Shown here: in pieces, positions 24,801 to 35,630 of the stretch
How positions within the stretch are numbered: position 1 is the stretch's first letter
Layout of the letters: each line of letters opens with the position of its first letter
Source of the DNA: Strigamia acuminata
Lineage: Eukaryota > Arthropoda > Chilopoda > Geophilomorpha > Linotaeniidae
Length of the DNA: 64,000 nucleotides
Assembly: GCA_949358305.1 (NCBI GenBank)
Contig: OX442314.1
Span: 11,215,060 to 11,279,059, forward strand
Direction of reading: 5' to 3'
Position numbers and translations under genes: made by a program
The notes under the pieces: generated by a model
The model's input: only the letters and a program-made list of their open reading frames with translations
What the model was told of the DNA's origin: nothing
The model's database searches: none

Positions 24801-26169
24801 GCCCCTTGAGAAGGAATTCGGCCTTCGTGGACCCTTCGAAAGTGTCGCGCTGTTCGTCGATGACGACGCTCGTCGGGGTCGGCGATGAGGATTCGCGGAT
24901 TTTACGACCGACGATCAGTTCGAAGAATAAAATGAAATCGAACGACCACGGGTTGCCTAAATCTGCATCCAGCTCGAGTTTGGCTTTGAGGAAGAACGTT
25001 GAAAATGCAGATTCAGGTACCTCATCGGGCGACATCTCGCCCGTCGATGGGGCGATGGAACCCCCGTCGTTAAGGGCCCGAAGTACGAGCGTGGACCGCG
25101 GAAGGGCCCGTTCTTCGTCGCGACTCTCGAATGCGAGGTCCGGCAACGAAAAAGCGCCGCTGAGCGCGGGGAAATGGAAGAGCGAACGTGATTTGAGCAA
25201 AATGACATTTTCGTTGCCGAATTCGAGCGCAACTAAAACGAGCAAGCACGAGGTGCAGTTGAAGAAACCGACTACGACAACTGCGGTCATCTCTCGGAAG
25301 GCAATAATTACGCCGAGCAAAGCGCCGGCGACGGACGAAGACGTGGATTTGGACGATACGTTGAAGAAAAGTCCCCAAGAACTTCCTGTTAAAGATGATA
25401 GAGCGCCGAGAGATATTCTCAAGTTACCACGTAAGAAAATGAAGCATTTTTTAGTTCAATTTTTTAATTTTTTGATTTTGTTTTTTAAGTGACGCATGAA
25501 TTATGTGAATCGACTGCTGGAGAGTTGAAGCTAGTTTCGGATAATACTTTGCAGTTATTTAAAAGGGTAAGAACGGAAGTGAAAAATGTGTTTTTTACAT
25601 TTAAAATTTCATTTTTGTGTTTTTATGCATTTAAAAATTCATTTTTGTGTTTTTATGCATTTAAAAATTCATTTTTGTGTTTTTATGCATTTAAAAATTC
25701 ATTTTTATGTCTCATTATTAATAAAAATGTGAAATTTGGGCCTAGAAAATGCATTTTTGTCAAATTTTGGGCTAGAAAATGTATTTTTGCATGTAAAAAT
25801 TTTTCATTTTTGTCAAATTTTGGCCTAAAATTGCAATTTTAAGTGTGTAAAGAAACTCCAAATAATATTTTAATTTAAATATATATTTTTAAATAGATAT
25901 CCTTGGATAATGATCTTTCTGAATCGGAGAGACAGCTTATGCTCAACACTTTATCCCAAGCTGCGAACCAAGCTCAAGATACTTTGAGATCAATTCGGCC
26001 GACACCTTCGAGCGAGCATCCCGATTTGGTGCAAGGAATGAAAACCATTCCTCCCGAATTACCAGGCGGAGGCGAAGCAATGTCGAGTCTATTACAACAG
26101 TACTCGGACATGTTGCTCAACATCGTCCAGCAAGGAATGAATTCGCAGTCTCAAACCGGCTCGTCATAA
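9843..26169 (+). CDS. Wdr62: WDR62/MAPKBP1-family WD40 scaffold protein
   Basis: Large WD40 scaffold orthologous to vertebrate WDR62 and MAPKBP1, known to act at spindle poles and in JNK signalling. Exon 1a 9843-10016 joins in phase 0 to 16294-16385, 18739-18859, 18925-19017, 19085-19201, 19261-19359, 19460-19642, 19714-19871, 20122-20197, 20256-20369, 20434-20571, 20636-20814, 20875-20966, 21030-21226, 21288-21482, 21541-21963, 22032-22182, 22247-22377, 22450-22664, 22736-22848, 22920-23157, 23791-23893, 23960-24353, 24560-24649, 24774-25430, 25490-25566 and 25897-26169. The model closes at 1,630 residues. Family landmarks include [49 protein letters not shown] and [13 protein letters not shown], then a Ser-rich, disordered tail and a helical C-terminal segment ([15 protein letters not shown]). 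The exon 22/23 junction (23,893/23,960) is the least certain. It is convergent with cyclin K copy 1. Confidence 0.9.
10090..10405. mobile_element. Tc1/mariner-type MITE
   Basis: A 316-bp element made of two ~125-bp inverted arms (10090-10213 and 10277-10405) around a ~60-bp centre. The ends start CAGTTC[GT]CGCC and are flanked by TA on both sides (10088-10089, 10406-10407). That fits the TA target duplication and CAGT start of Tc1-like elements. It has no coding capacity and lies in WDR62 intron 1. Confidence 0.8.
12603..13026. mobile_element. Fold-back mariner derivative
   Basis: Inverted arms of about 165 bp (12603-12770 and 12862-13026) begin GGGTGTCCCAAAAATAA. The inner side of the left arm encodes [13 protein letters not shown], and the unpaired centre encodes [12 protein letters not shown] in a shifted frame. 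Both are typical of mariner-family transposases around the catalytic region. The rest of the transposase is missing. The element looks like a deletion followed by inverted duplication, giving a non-autonomous palindrome. It lies in WDR62 intron 1. Confidence 0.8.
13665..14047. mobile_element. Inverted-repeat MITE, unclassified
   Basis: Terminal inverted arms of ~42 bp, with only a few mismatches, begin CAAACCGATACAACGT at 13665 and are mirrored at about 14008-14047. The ~300-bp centre is AT-rich and non-coding. No clear target duplication was found, so the superfamily is undetermined. Confidence 0.65.
15488..15541 (+). CDS. Wdr62: Alternative first coding exon of WDR62 (exon 1b)
   Basis: A 54-nt exon starting ATG TTT AAA, encoding [18 protein letters not shown], followed by a strong GTAAGA donor. 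It ends in phase 0, exactly like exon 1a (9843-10016), so either joins exon 2 at 16294 in frame. This gives a second predicted isoform of 1,590 residues with a different N-terminus. An upstream ATG at 15473 runs into a stop, which supports the chosen start. Use of a separate promoter between the MITEs and this exon is an inference. Confidence 0.6.
17050..17380. repeat. 21-bp minisatellite in WDR62 intron 2
   Basis: About 14-15 copies of a 21-bp unit (GAAATTTTTACAAAATTTGCA), near-perfect in the middle and diverged at both ends. Because 21 is a multiple of 3 and the unit lacks stops in several frames, it yields artificial open frames on both strands. Confidence 0.9.
19880..20115. repeat. Pyrimidine-rich simple repeat in WDR62 intron 8
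   Basis: Almost pure T/C on the plus strand, built of units such as CACTTTTTTTC and two diverged copies of a TTTTTTCATGTTTTTTC-like block. Strand asymmetry is strong. Confidence 0.75.
23210..23520. repeat. 20/21-bp minisatellite in WDR62 intron 21
   Basis: Two blocks of related units: first GTGTCTAAAAATTGCAGTTTT (21 bp), then ATCCTAAAAATTGCTGTTTT (20 bp, T or A at one site). The switch between variants is block-like, showing local expansion from different founders. Confidence 0.85.
25600..25705. repeat. 30-bp minisatellite in WDR62 intron 26
   Basis: About 3.5 near-perfect copies of a 30-bp unit with core TTTTTATGCATTTAAAAATT. Diverged related sequence continues to about 25,830. Confidence 0.85.
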
Positions 26170-26712
26170 TAAACAAGATTAATATGTAAATTTCTGTTTT
26201 TTTTTTAAAAAAATCATGTATAGTGATGTTTTTAAGTGTTTTTAACATTCCAAAGTTTAAAATTCCTAATCATACCAACAAGTTCTTTGAAATGATTGCG
26301 ATAACCTTCCGCTTGACGGTGGTGGTGGTGAGACACATTTCCCTCATTCAAATTGTGCCATAAAAATTTTACCGGTCGAGAATTCAGCACTGAAACTAAT
26401 CATTCCGTCAGACTACTTTAATGAATGTTGATTTGTAGGAAAAATTGAGATAATATTGAATGTTTGTTGTGCTTGAAAACGTAGCTGTAGGATCAACAGT
26501 GCTGAATGCGAGACCCAATTGCGAAAGCATATCACTTGTTTCAGCATTAAAAACGAAGATAAAAATAATAAAAACTGTTTGGTCTTCCAATTAAATGCCA
26601 TTTAGACATTTTTGAAATAAATATTTCCGAAATTAAATCGATAAGACTACTTTTACTAAAATTTACATAAAAATCACTCGAAAAAATCACTCGATTATTG
26701 TCATTAGGTCGT
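26170..26712. other. Convergent 3' region, WDR62 / cyclin K copy 1
   Basis: Shared 3' space between two convergent genes. AATAAA follows the WDR62 stop directly (about 26168-26173), so it may serve as its poly(A) signal, and AT-rich sequence follows. No gene was seen; open frames on the minus strand at 26,408-26,601 lack recognisable features. Confidence 0.5.
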
Positions 26713-28453
26713 CTACGTCGGCCTGGTTTGCCTGTTGCCGTATTGGTTCATCGGTGGATATTGATCTTGCATTTGGTAATTGGGATTTGGAGGAAATCCG
26801 TACACTTGTGGCGGCATGGCGGCCATTGGTTGATAATCGTTCGTTGGTGGATACACTGGGTAGCCGGGATACGCGGGCTGTTGTTGCGGCACATTGTAAT
26901 AATATTGTTGATAATTCTGATAAGCGGGGTTGGTGTAATTACCAGGGTAGTGACCCTGGAAGTGAGGATGAGCCGCGAAAGGCTGTTGCATGGCGTCGGG
27001 TGGCGGATAACGGAAAGCCGGCACTTGGAAACTCGGCGGCGGTGCGTAATATTGCGCGTAAGTCTCTGCGGGTGGCGCGAATGGTTTTGGTTCCGGCGGA
27101 AGTACGATGGGTGGCGGTAACGGAGGTTGGGGTTGAATAACCTCGGCGGGAACTGGAGGGTTTAATTTTATCCTTTTGATTTCCTGTTGTACGGCGCTTT
27201 GTGATTGGTTCGATGCTAAATTCCTTTTCAAGACGGGAACAACTAAATAAAAAAATTAAGAATTAATTTTAAAGAACAAATAAATTAATGGAAATGTTTG
27301 GTGTTACCTGACGGAGGTGGAAGTGGCGGCGTCTAAAGTAGAAAAATAAATTAAATTTAAGTTTAAATTATTAGTTTATAGCGAATATCTTACGGTCGAT
27401 GGTTCCAGTCGTTGCGTCGGTGCCGGTTGTGGCAATGGAGGTTTCGCGGCTTTTATAGGCGGAGTTTTAGACGGAGATTCGGGTTTAATTGCGCCGATGC
27501 GTCCACCGGGCGTGTTGGTGTATAGATCGAGTACTTGGCGGCAAATATCGTCGATTAAATCCATAGAGATGTCTTCGACAAACATGTCCCACCATTTTGT
27601 GTGTTTGGGCGTCCGGCCGTGCCAGTCCTCGACTGTGAATTTGGATTTTTCGCCGCCCAAGTGCATGAGGGCGATGGCGATGATCTCTGATTCCCATTGG
27701 AGCGATAAGGTCGTGCATAAACTGTCGTTGATGAATGTCCACGCCTTTTGAACCATTTCGGTTAGTTTTTGTTCGTCGCCTTTCAGTCGTTTCGCGTATT
27801 TTACTAAATAACCGTACGGATGTTCGACTTGGAAGTCGAATTTGATGGTTTGCAAGAGGATTTTCTCCAAGGTCATCACTTCTTCCTGGTTTAGAAAGTG
27901 AAAAAAAAATTGATTAATTTGTGGATTTTTAAAGATTTGACGTTTCCTACCATCGGATCTTGTCCAAATTGTAGAAATTGATCGGCTGTCAACTGCGATC
28001 GAGCAGTTTCGATTATATTTCTGCATTTTTTCGGTGTTTCTTCGACTTTTCCGGCCAAAAATAAACAACAACACGCTGTTACCTAAATTAAATTTAAAAA
28101 AAAAAATTTTACGAAAAAAGTTTTCGTTACAACTCTTCAAGTTTCGCGACTTACGTAACGCGGAAAATCCTTAAATGAATGAAACATGTAGAACCGATGG
28201 AAGTACACAACGCCCGTCGCCTTCGTATCACTTCGCCTACAAAATAAAATGAATACATCAACAAATTGTGTCCAAAAATTAAATTTTCTTCCTTAATTGA
28301 AACTTACAACCCCATCAACGTTCCGGTACTAATTATAAAGAGCGCACCTTCCTGTCGATACCTCGCCTCCGTTTCGGGATCAATTCCATGCTGGAACGAC
28401 GGAGTGTTTTTTAAATCCTTTTTATCGTAATACCAACACTGCAATTCCGGCAT
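26713..28453 (-). CDS. CycK: Cyclin K, copy 1
   Basis: Cyclin K orthologue, the regulatory partner of CDK12/CDK13 kinases that phosphorylate the RNA polymerase II tail. Exons are 28453-28308, 28236-28155, 28082-27951, 27885-27394, 27332-27308 and 27242-26713, giving 468 residues. The N-terminal cyclin fold shows [32 protein letters not shown] and [13 protein letters not shown]. The second fold shows [20 protein letters not shown] and [21 protein letters not shown] Pro/Tyr-rich tail follows, as in animal cyclin K. This copy has lost the intron that splits the equivalent exon of copies 2 and 3 (after MDLLE), and it is the most diverged of the three, for example HLGGEKSKF where the others have LAGKLSKF. 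It lies 268 bp downstream of the copy 2 stop. Confidence 0.9.
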
Positions 28454-28720
28454 CTTCGTCTCCCAAACTTAATATCAATCGTGTACAAACTGTAAACACA
28501 AACTTATCTTCCCGTCAACATGTGACGGTGTTACGTGTACGCTGCAATAACTAATTGACCAATCGCGTGCCTCCTTTTCATGGCACCAACTACTTCCGGT
28601 CCAAAATGGCGTGTTTTTAATGAATATAAACAACTTTTAATAAAATTTTCGCAAAAATCACTATCGAACCAATTCTTTATTACAAAAAAAATCATTTCAA
28701 ACGAAACAAACGAAAAATAT

Positions 28721-31140
28721 TTAAATATTCGTCGGCCAATTTTGCCTATTGGCTCGACCCGGAAGTCTCGCCGGGGTGGGCGATTCATGGGGCCCCATTG
28801 GTGGATAAGGGCCCGGCACATGATAACTGGGATTTGGAGGATATCCAGGCGCTTGAGGAGGGTATGCATTATTTGGAGGCAACGGCGCGCCCACACCGGG
28901 AGGATAATCGTTCGAATAAACTTCTTGGTACCCCGGGCCCGGGTAGGCGGACGGTGGCGGCGCAGTATAATATGGCGGCTGATAATTCTGGTAGCCTGAA
29001 CTGTTGTAATTTCCCTGATAATGGCCCTGGTATGGGTCAAAAGGCTGTTGCATAGCGTCGGTGGGTGGATAGCCTTGATAGGGTGGAGACGGGCCCTGGA
29101 AACCGGGGGGTGGAGTGGCGTACTGCGCGTATGTTTCGGCTGCAGTGGGGGTAAATGTGTACGGTTGTGGCGGCAGTCCTGGGGCGGACGTAGGTGGCAA
29201 CGGGGGTTGTGCAACCATGATATCGGATGGAGTTAAAACCGTTTCAGGGTTGAGGCGAAGCTTTTTGGTTGATTGTGGTCCCATTTGTTTCAGCTCGGAT
29301 TTGGCTTGTTGGCTTATTTTACCCACTTGTACAGGAATTACTAAAAATAAAAATCAATTTAGTTCAAAAATGCAACTTTAGAGAAGTAAAGTGACATTTT
29401 TTGATAGAAAAGCCGACTTTTCCGATAAAAAATTGCAAAATTCAACTTCTTTCAATGAAAAATTGCAAAATTCAACTTCTTTCAATGAAAAATTGCAAAA
29501 ATCAACTTCTTTCAATGAAAAAGTGCACAAATCGATTTTTTTTTAATGAAAAAGTGCAAAATTCGCTCTTTTTTCATAAAGAAGTGAAAAAAATCGACTT
29601 TTTTGTTTCAAAAAGGTTGATAATTAATTACCTGCATGTGGCGGTGGTGGTGTCTAAAATCAAATTTAAAAAGAAAAGAAAAATTAATTATTATTGAATT
29701 TTTATTCACGAAACAAAAATTAAACCAATTTACCCGTGGATACGCGGACCAAGGTAAGGGAATAAAAGGATTTGGCACAAACTAGATATGTGAAGGGAAA
29801 TTAAAACGGATTTGATCGTGCAAGCTACTCTATAAGGTGATTAAACCAAATAAGACCAAAAATTGCAGAGAAATCCTTACGTTAGGCGGTTTTACATGTA
29901 AAGGTGGCGCCAACCCGGCTCTAGAGACACCCATCTGGGCGGGCGGAGTCGTCGGAGGAGTTGCCGCTTTAGTCGCAGCGCCAATACCGCCGGGTGTGTT
30001 GGAGTACAAATCGAGCACTTGGTGACAAATATCTGAAACATTTCGACGCTAATTTACTCGATTATTCAAATTACTTCAAATTTACCTTCGAGTAAATCCA
30101 TGGAAACGTCTTCAACAAACATGTCCCACCATTTTGTGTGTTTGGGCGTCCGGCCGTGCCAATCTTCCACTTCAAACTTGGATAATTTGCCGGCTAAATG
30201 CATTAAAGCGATGGCGATGATCTCAGATTCCCATTGAAGTGATAAAGTCGTGCATAAACTGTCGTTGACGAACGTCCACGCCACTTGGACCATTTTGGTT
30301 AATTTTTGTTTGTCGCCTTTCAGTCGTTTCGCATATTTTAGTAAGTAAATGTACGGATGTTCGACTTGGAGGTCGAATTTTATGGTTTGCAAAAGGATTT
30401 TCTCCATCGTCATCACTTCAGCCTGATTTAAAATTTGATTTTAGAAGAATTTCTTCGATTTTTTTTTTTTAGTTTTTCTTTTACCCGAGGATTGTCTCCA
30501 AATTGAAGAAATTGATGAGCGGTCAACTGCGATCGAGCTGTTTCTATTATATGTTTGCATTTTTTGGGGGTTTCTTCAACTTTACCGGCCAAAAATAAAC
30601 AACAACAGGCCGTCACCTAAATTGTATAAAATAAATATAAATATTTTGTAAATTTTTGCAATTTGTCGTAACTTTTTGAAGTTTTCGTCGTTTTTTGAAA
30701 TTTTTGTAATTTTTTGACATTTTTCGCAGTTTTCGTACTTTTTTCTCATTTTTTTGTAATTCTTTTGTACATTTTATATATTTTTTGTAATTAATTGTAA
30801 TTTTTTTTTAGAAATTCGAAAAATTTGTTTTACGACTTCACTTACGTAACGCGGAAAATCCTTAAACGAATGAAACATATAAAACCGATGGAAGTACACA
30901 ACTCCCGTTGCCATCGTATCATTTCGCCTAAATGAAAAAAAAATATAAAAATTTTTCATCATTGACAAAAATTATTATTAAAACTCACAGCCCCATTTGT
31001 GTTCCAGTGCTAATAATAAAGCGCGCACCTTCTTGCCGGTATCTGGCTTCCGTCTCAGGATCTATCCCCTTTTGGAATGATGGAGTGTTCTTCAAGTCTT
31101 TCTTGTCGTAATACCAACATGGCAATTCTGGCACTGGCAT
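28721..31140 (-). CDS. CycK: Cyclin K, copy 2
   Basis: Second tandem cyclin K gene. Exons 31140-30989, 30927-30846, 30616-30485, 30422-30086, 30032-29881, 29653-29632 and 29340-28721 give 498 residues. It has the same two cyclin folds as copy 1, with the canonical [13 protein letters not shown] and [13 protein letters not shown]. The tail is rich in Pro, Tyr and Gln ([18 protein letters not shown]) and ends near ANRQNW, a C-terminal motif shared with copy 3. The tiny 22-nt exon (TPPPPHA) and its in-frame neighbours match the layout of the other copies. The start [16 protein letters not shown] differs from copies 1 and 3 by two extra residues. Its 5' end faces ALG14 across 280 bp. Confidence 0.9.
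29425..29560. repeat. 30-bp minisatellite in cyclin K copy 2
   Basis: About 4-5 copies of a 30-bp unit with core GCAAAATTCAACTTCTTTCA in the intron before the last exon. Flanks are diverged versions of the same unit. Confidence 0.85.
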
Positions 31141-31420
31141 TTTTCTCTCCAACAAAATAAACACCGAACCGAAAGAAGTTTGATTCCGTTCAGCACGTGA
31201 CGAATAGGGATAATGCCATGTCTTCTCCTACCCAATCACGAGCTTTGTTTTGGTCACGTTATTACGCTAGACAAAGACCGATACTACCCAGCACAAGCAC
31301 TCATGTTTGCAGCATGGTATTGAAACTTGTCACCACGTAGCGCTGAAAATATGTAAACTGTCCAAAGCACCGTACAGTACAGTACACACCATACACCGCA
31401 AATGCACGTACAAGTTAACA
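31141..31420. promoter_or_regulatory. Divergent promoter region, cyclin K copy 2 / ALG14
   Basis: A 280-bp gap separates the ATG of a minus-strand cyclin K gene from the ATG of plus-strand ALG14. It must hold both 5' UTRs and start sites unless upstream exons exist. It contains CACGTGA (31194-31200) and GGTCACGTTA (31253-31262). No clear TATA box was seen. Confidence 0.55.
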
Positions 31421-32333
31421 ATGATTAATATTATTTCTTATTACACCTTGGTCCTTGGTGGTGTTGTTTTCGTATATCTACTGACCCGCTTGTTATACGA
31501 ATGTTACCAAATCCACAATCGAAAAGATTCGACAACAGAATTAAAAAATGACAAGAATACAGTAACAGTAATTACGTTAGGATCAGGTAAACGAAATGAC
31601 GATTTGATTCGTAATTTTTATGATAAAAATAACAAATGACTATTTCAGGTGGTCACACCACAGAAATGCTACGTTTGATTAACTCATTGGGACCAAAGTT
31701 TGCACCAAGAGTATATGTTGTCGCGAATGCGGACGAAATTAGCCAAGAAAAAATTCGTGAGATGAATCGTTCTGGGAAAACAATGGTAACTGCTACGCAC
31801 TGATGTATTGTACGATTCATTTGTGAAGTAACTGGTTTTCTTTTATCTGCAGTTTGAAATTCTAACCATTCCACGTAGCCGGAGTCTCCATCAATCATAT
31901 TTGACAAGCGTCATCACAACTTTGTATTCGTGCTTATATTGTTTAAGTGCAATGATAAAAACATTGCCAGATCTGGTACGTGAGTTTTCACTTTCAGTTG
32001 AGTTGATGTTGAAATATTAAACGAATTTGAAATGAATTTTTAAATAGGTTATATGCAATGGTCCTGGAACGTGTATTCCCTTATGTCTGGCAGTATTTTT
32101 TTTGAGGGTAAGCTTTCGGAAATTGAATTAAATTAATTGTATCAATATATTTTTTTTAACAGGTAGTCGGTATTCAAAAGGGTAAGATTATTTTTGTTGA
32201 AAGTATCTGTAGGGTGGAGACGATATCCTTGTCTGGGAAAATTTTATACTATTTTGCTGATGAATTTATAGTACAATGGCCCGATTTAATGAGAAGTTAT
32301 CCGAGAGCAAAATATTTAGGAAGGCTCGTTTAA
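31421..32333 (+). CDS. ALG14: ALG14, UDP-GlcNAc transferase membrane subunit
   Basis: Orthologue of the ALG14 anchor that recruits ALG13 to the cytosolic ER face to add the second GlcNAc of the dolichol-linked N-glycan precursor. Exons 31421-31586, 31649-31785, 31853-31975, 32048-32107 and 32163-32333 give 218 residues, close to the usual ~216. A hydrophobic N-terminal anchor (YYTLVLGGVVFVYLLTRLLY) is followed by the family motif LGSGGHTTEML across the first intron, and by FEILTIPRSRSLHQSY, VICNGPGTCIPL, IFVESICRV and FIVQWPDL. It sits inside the cyclin K array on the opposite strand, and its 3' end converges on cyclin K copy 3. Confidence 0.93.
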
Positions 32334-32837
32334 GTTGCGTGTGCAAATTTTGATCTGGTTTTTGTAAAACCAACCACAAACACGACGAGAAACAGGTTGT
32401 TGTGGTAGTTTTGCTTTTCTACTCGTTTGGAATTATCTTTACGATGGTCAGAAATAAATTGTCATTTCTGTAACAATCACAGAAGTTATTTTATGTAACA
32501 ATGCAGGGGTGGACCTACCGGATGCACCTTTATGTTTTTTTAATAATTTTATTGCTCGTCTTTGTAATCAATTTGGTCAATTATGTACGGACACAAATTA
32601 AAATTCTAACGTTCCGGTTTCATATTTTAATTAAAATAATCGAATTAATTTACTACAAAACGAATCAAACACAAAAAAGACACTTTATTTTTAGATTATA
32701 TCTTTATTCATACCACAATAACTTAAAAATGTCGTAATTCTGTTACAATTTATTAAAACCTGATGAATATTAAATACACTCGATAAAAATATGTACAAAT
32801 TCTAATGCTAATATATATAAATCTCAATATTTAAAAT
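32334..32837. other. Convergent 3' region, ALG14 / cyclin K copy 3
   Basis: Non-coding gap between two convergent genes, AT-rich. It has a small inverted repeat (AACCACAAACACGAC with GTTGTTGTGGT, about 32370-32408). No gene was seen; the open frame at 32,501-32,737 is short and unsupported. Confidence 0.45.
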
Positions 32838-35460
32838 TTAAATCGCCCAATTTTGTCTGTTGGCACGTCCAGTGATTCTCACGGGAGCAACATTCGGATT
32901 TGGAGATGCGTGTTGACCCATCGGGGGCCCCCCTCTCGGTGGATACGGGCCCGAAACCGGATAATTATGGTTCGGAGGTGGCGGATACCCCGGTGCTTGA
33001 GGTGGATATGCTGCATTCGGTGGCGGTGCGCCCCCGCTCGGTGGATAATCGTTCGCGTAGGGTTCCTGGTACCCCTGACCGGGGTACGGAGCTGGCGGCG
33101 GCACATTGTAATAACCTTGTCCAGAATTTTGCTGATAATTCTGATACCCCGCATTGTCGTAACCGCCCTGGTAGTGACCTTGGTTGTACCGCGGGTCGCC
33201 TTCGAAGGACTGCTGCATGGGCTCTGCTGGTGGGTACCCCTGGTACGCCGGGGGCCCCTGGAAACCGGGAACTGGCGGAGGTGTTGCGTACTGCGAGTAG
33301 TTGTCCGCGGTCGGCGTGAAGGTGTAAGGCGGCGGTTGTGGTTGTGGCGGGAGTACGGATGTTGCTGGTAGTGGGGGTTGTGGTAAGATGGTTTCGATGG
33401 GGGTTACGACTGTTTGGGGGTTTAGACGGATTTTTTTATTTGTCTGTGGCGCTGCTTGCTTGATTTCCAACTTTAGGTGGTCTAGGGGCTCCGGTTTTAT
33501 TTTACCGACCTGAACTGGAATTGCTAGAATGAACAAATGAAAAAATAATTAAATTTTGTTCGTTGTGAAGAAATGTCGTATTTCCCGATTCACAAGCTTT
33601 CCCGAATTTTAAAATGCTATTTCTGTGTAATTACGTGAAAAAAACGTTAAAATTGTCGATAAAAACATGAAAAAACGTTAAAATTGTCGATAAAAACATG
33701 AAAAAACGTTAAAATTGTCGATAAAAACATGAAAAAACGTTAAAATTGTCGATAAAAACATGAAAAAACGTTAAAATTGTCGATAAAAACATGAAAAAAC
33801 GCTGAAAATGTCGATAAAACATGTAAAAACGTTAAAATTGTCGATAAAACATGAAAAAACGTTAAAATTGTCGATAAAAACATGAAAAAACGTTACAATT
33901 GTCGATAAAAACTTGAAAAAACGTTATAGTTGTGGTTAAAAAAGTGAAAAAACGTTATAGTTGTGGTTGAAAACATGAAAATCACGTTAAAAAGCGGGAA
34001 TGCATTGTAATTCGAGAAATTCGGTGTACGAATACCAAAAATACCTGCAAGTACTTGTGCAGGTGGCGTCTAAAACGTAAAATAAAAATTAATAAATTTC
34101 CTGATTTTCTTTCTCTTTTAATTACTTTAGTTACATTAATTGATTTCACTTGTTGCGTCGGTGTAGTGGCGGCAGATCTGGCAATGGTTACTTGCAAAGG
34201 AGGTGTTGTTGGTGGAGATTCTGGTTTCGTAGTTCCACTTGTGGTACCAGTAGGCGTATTAGAATACAAATCAAGAACTTGATGACAAATGTCTGCAATA
34301 TTGGGAAAAAAATGTCAAATATATTCAACAAAAATTGAAATCTTCAAATACCCTCGAGTAAATCCATGGAAATGTCTTCAACAAACATGTCCCACCATCT
34401 CGCGTGTTTCGGCAGTCGCCCGTGCCAATCAACTACTTCGAATTTCGATAATTTCCCAGCTAAATACATGAGGGCGATGGCGATGATTTCAGATTCCCAT
34501 TGCAGCGATAAAGTCGTACACAAGCTGTCGTTCACGAACGTCCACGCCATTTGCACCATTTTGTGCAGTTTTTGTTTGTCACCTTTTAATCGTTTTGCGT
34601 ACTTCAATAGAAAGTTATACGGATGTTCCACTTGCAGGTCGAATTTTATAGTTTGCAGCAAAATCTTCTCCAATGTCATAACCTCTTCCTAATTAAAAAT
34701 AAATAAATATTACAATTTTTATTATTTATAAACTAAAATTTCAACTTTTTCGCTAAAATTTTCGTTTTTTTCGCTAAAGTTTTCATTTTTTCCTTAAAAT
34801 TTTCATTTTTTCTTTAAATTTTTTATTTTTTCCTTAAAATTTTCATCTTTTTCATTAAAATTTTAATTGTTTTCATGAAAATTTTCATTTTTTCCATTGA
34901 AATTTTCATTTTTTCACTAAAATTTTCATTTTTTTATTAAAATTTTCATATTTTCACTAAAATTTTCGTTGTTTACTCTGGGATCTTCTCCGAATTGAAG
35001 ATACTGATGGTCAGTAAGAAGCGATCGAGCAGTTTTAATGATGTCCTTGCACTTCTTAGGCGTTTCTTCGACTTTTCCAGCCAGAAATAAACAACAACAC
35101 GCAGTTACCTTTAATAAATTGAACAAAAATGAGCTTTTTTCACTTAGATTGTACTCAATTACGCACATAACGTGGGAAATCCTTGAAAGAATGGAACATA
35201 TAAAATCTGTGAAAGTAAACAACTCCAGTTGCCATCGTGTCGTAACGTCTGCACACAAAAAATATGAAAATAAAGTAAAAATTGTATTTTTAAATAAAAA
35301 AAACTCGCGCTTACAATCCCATTTTTGTGCCGGTGCTGATGATGAAACGAGCCCCCTCGCGACGATATCTCGCCTCCGTTTCGGGCTCGATGCCATTTTG
35401 AAATGATGGAGTGTTTTTTAAGTCTTTTTTGTCGTAATACCAACAAGGTAATTCCGGCAT
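32838..35460 (-). CDS. CycK: Cyclin K, copy 3
   Basis: Third tandem cyclin K gene. Exons 35460-35315, 35248-35167, 35108-34977, 34688-34352, 34292-34135, 34069-34045 and 33523-32838 give 521 residues, the longest of the three. Cyclin folds match the family best here ([41 protein letters not shown]). The intron between MDLLE and ICHQVLDLY is kept. The Pro-rich tail contains [14 protein letters not shown] and ends in ANRQNWAI. It begins only 170 bp beyond the GINS1 stop, on the same strand, so GINS1 3' sequence and this promoter must overlap or abut. It may be the ancestral copy, judged by conservation. Confidence 0.91.
33640..33985. repeat. 31-bp minisatellite in cyclin K copy 3
   Basis: Roughly 11 copies of a 31-bp unit (core CGTTAAAATTGTCGATAAAA) in the intron before the last exon. 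Copies decay toward the right end (TTATAGTTGTGGTT variants). Confidence 0.88.
34735..34972. repeat. Degenerate ~20-bp repeat in cyclin K copy 3
   Basis: Irregular repeats of TTTTCATTTTTTC[AC]NTAAAA in the intron between exons 3 and 4. They are less regular than the other intronic minisatellites. Confidence 0.7.
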
Positions 35461-35630
35461 TTCTATTTGTATTTCACCAATTTACATCCCAATTTTGATG
35501 GTGCTCCGTATCCAATGTCGCCATCTTACATGACGCTAGTTTGGATAGCCACAGACCGATACCCGTAATACAAATATTAAAAAACTTATATTTTATTTTT
35601 AAAAATTATTACACCTTATTAAAATTTGAA

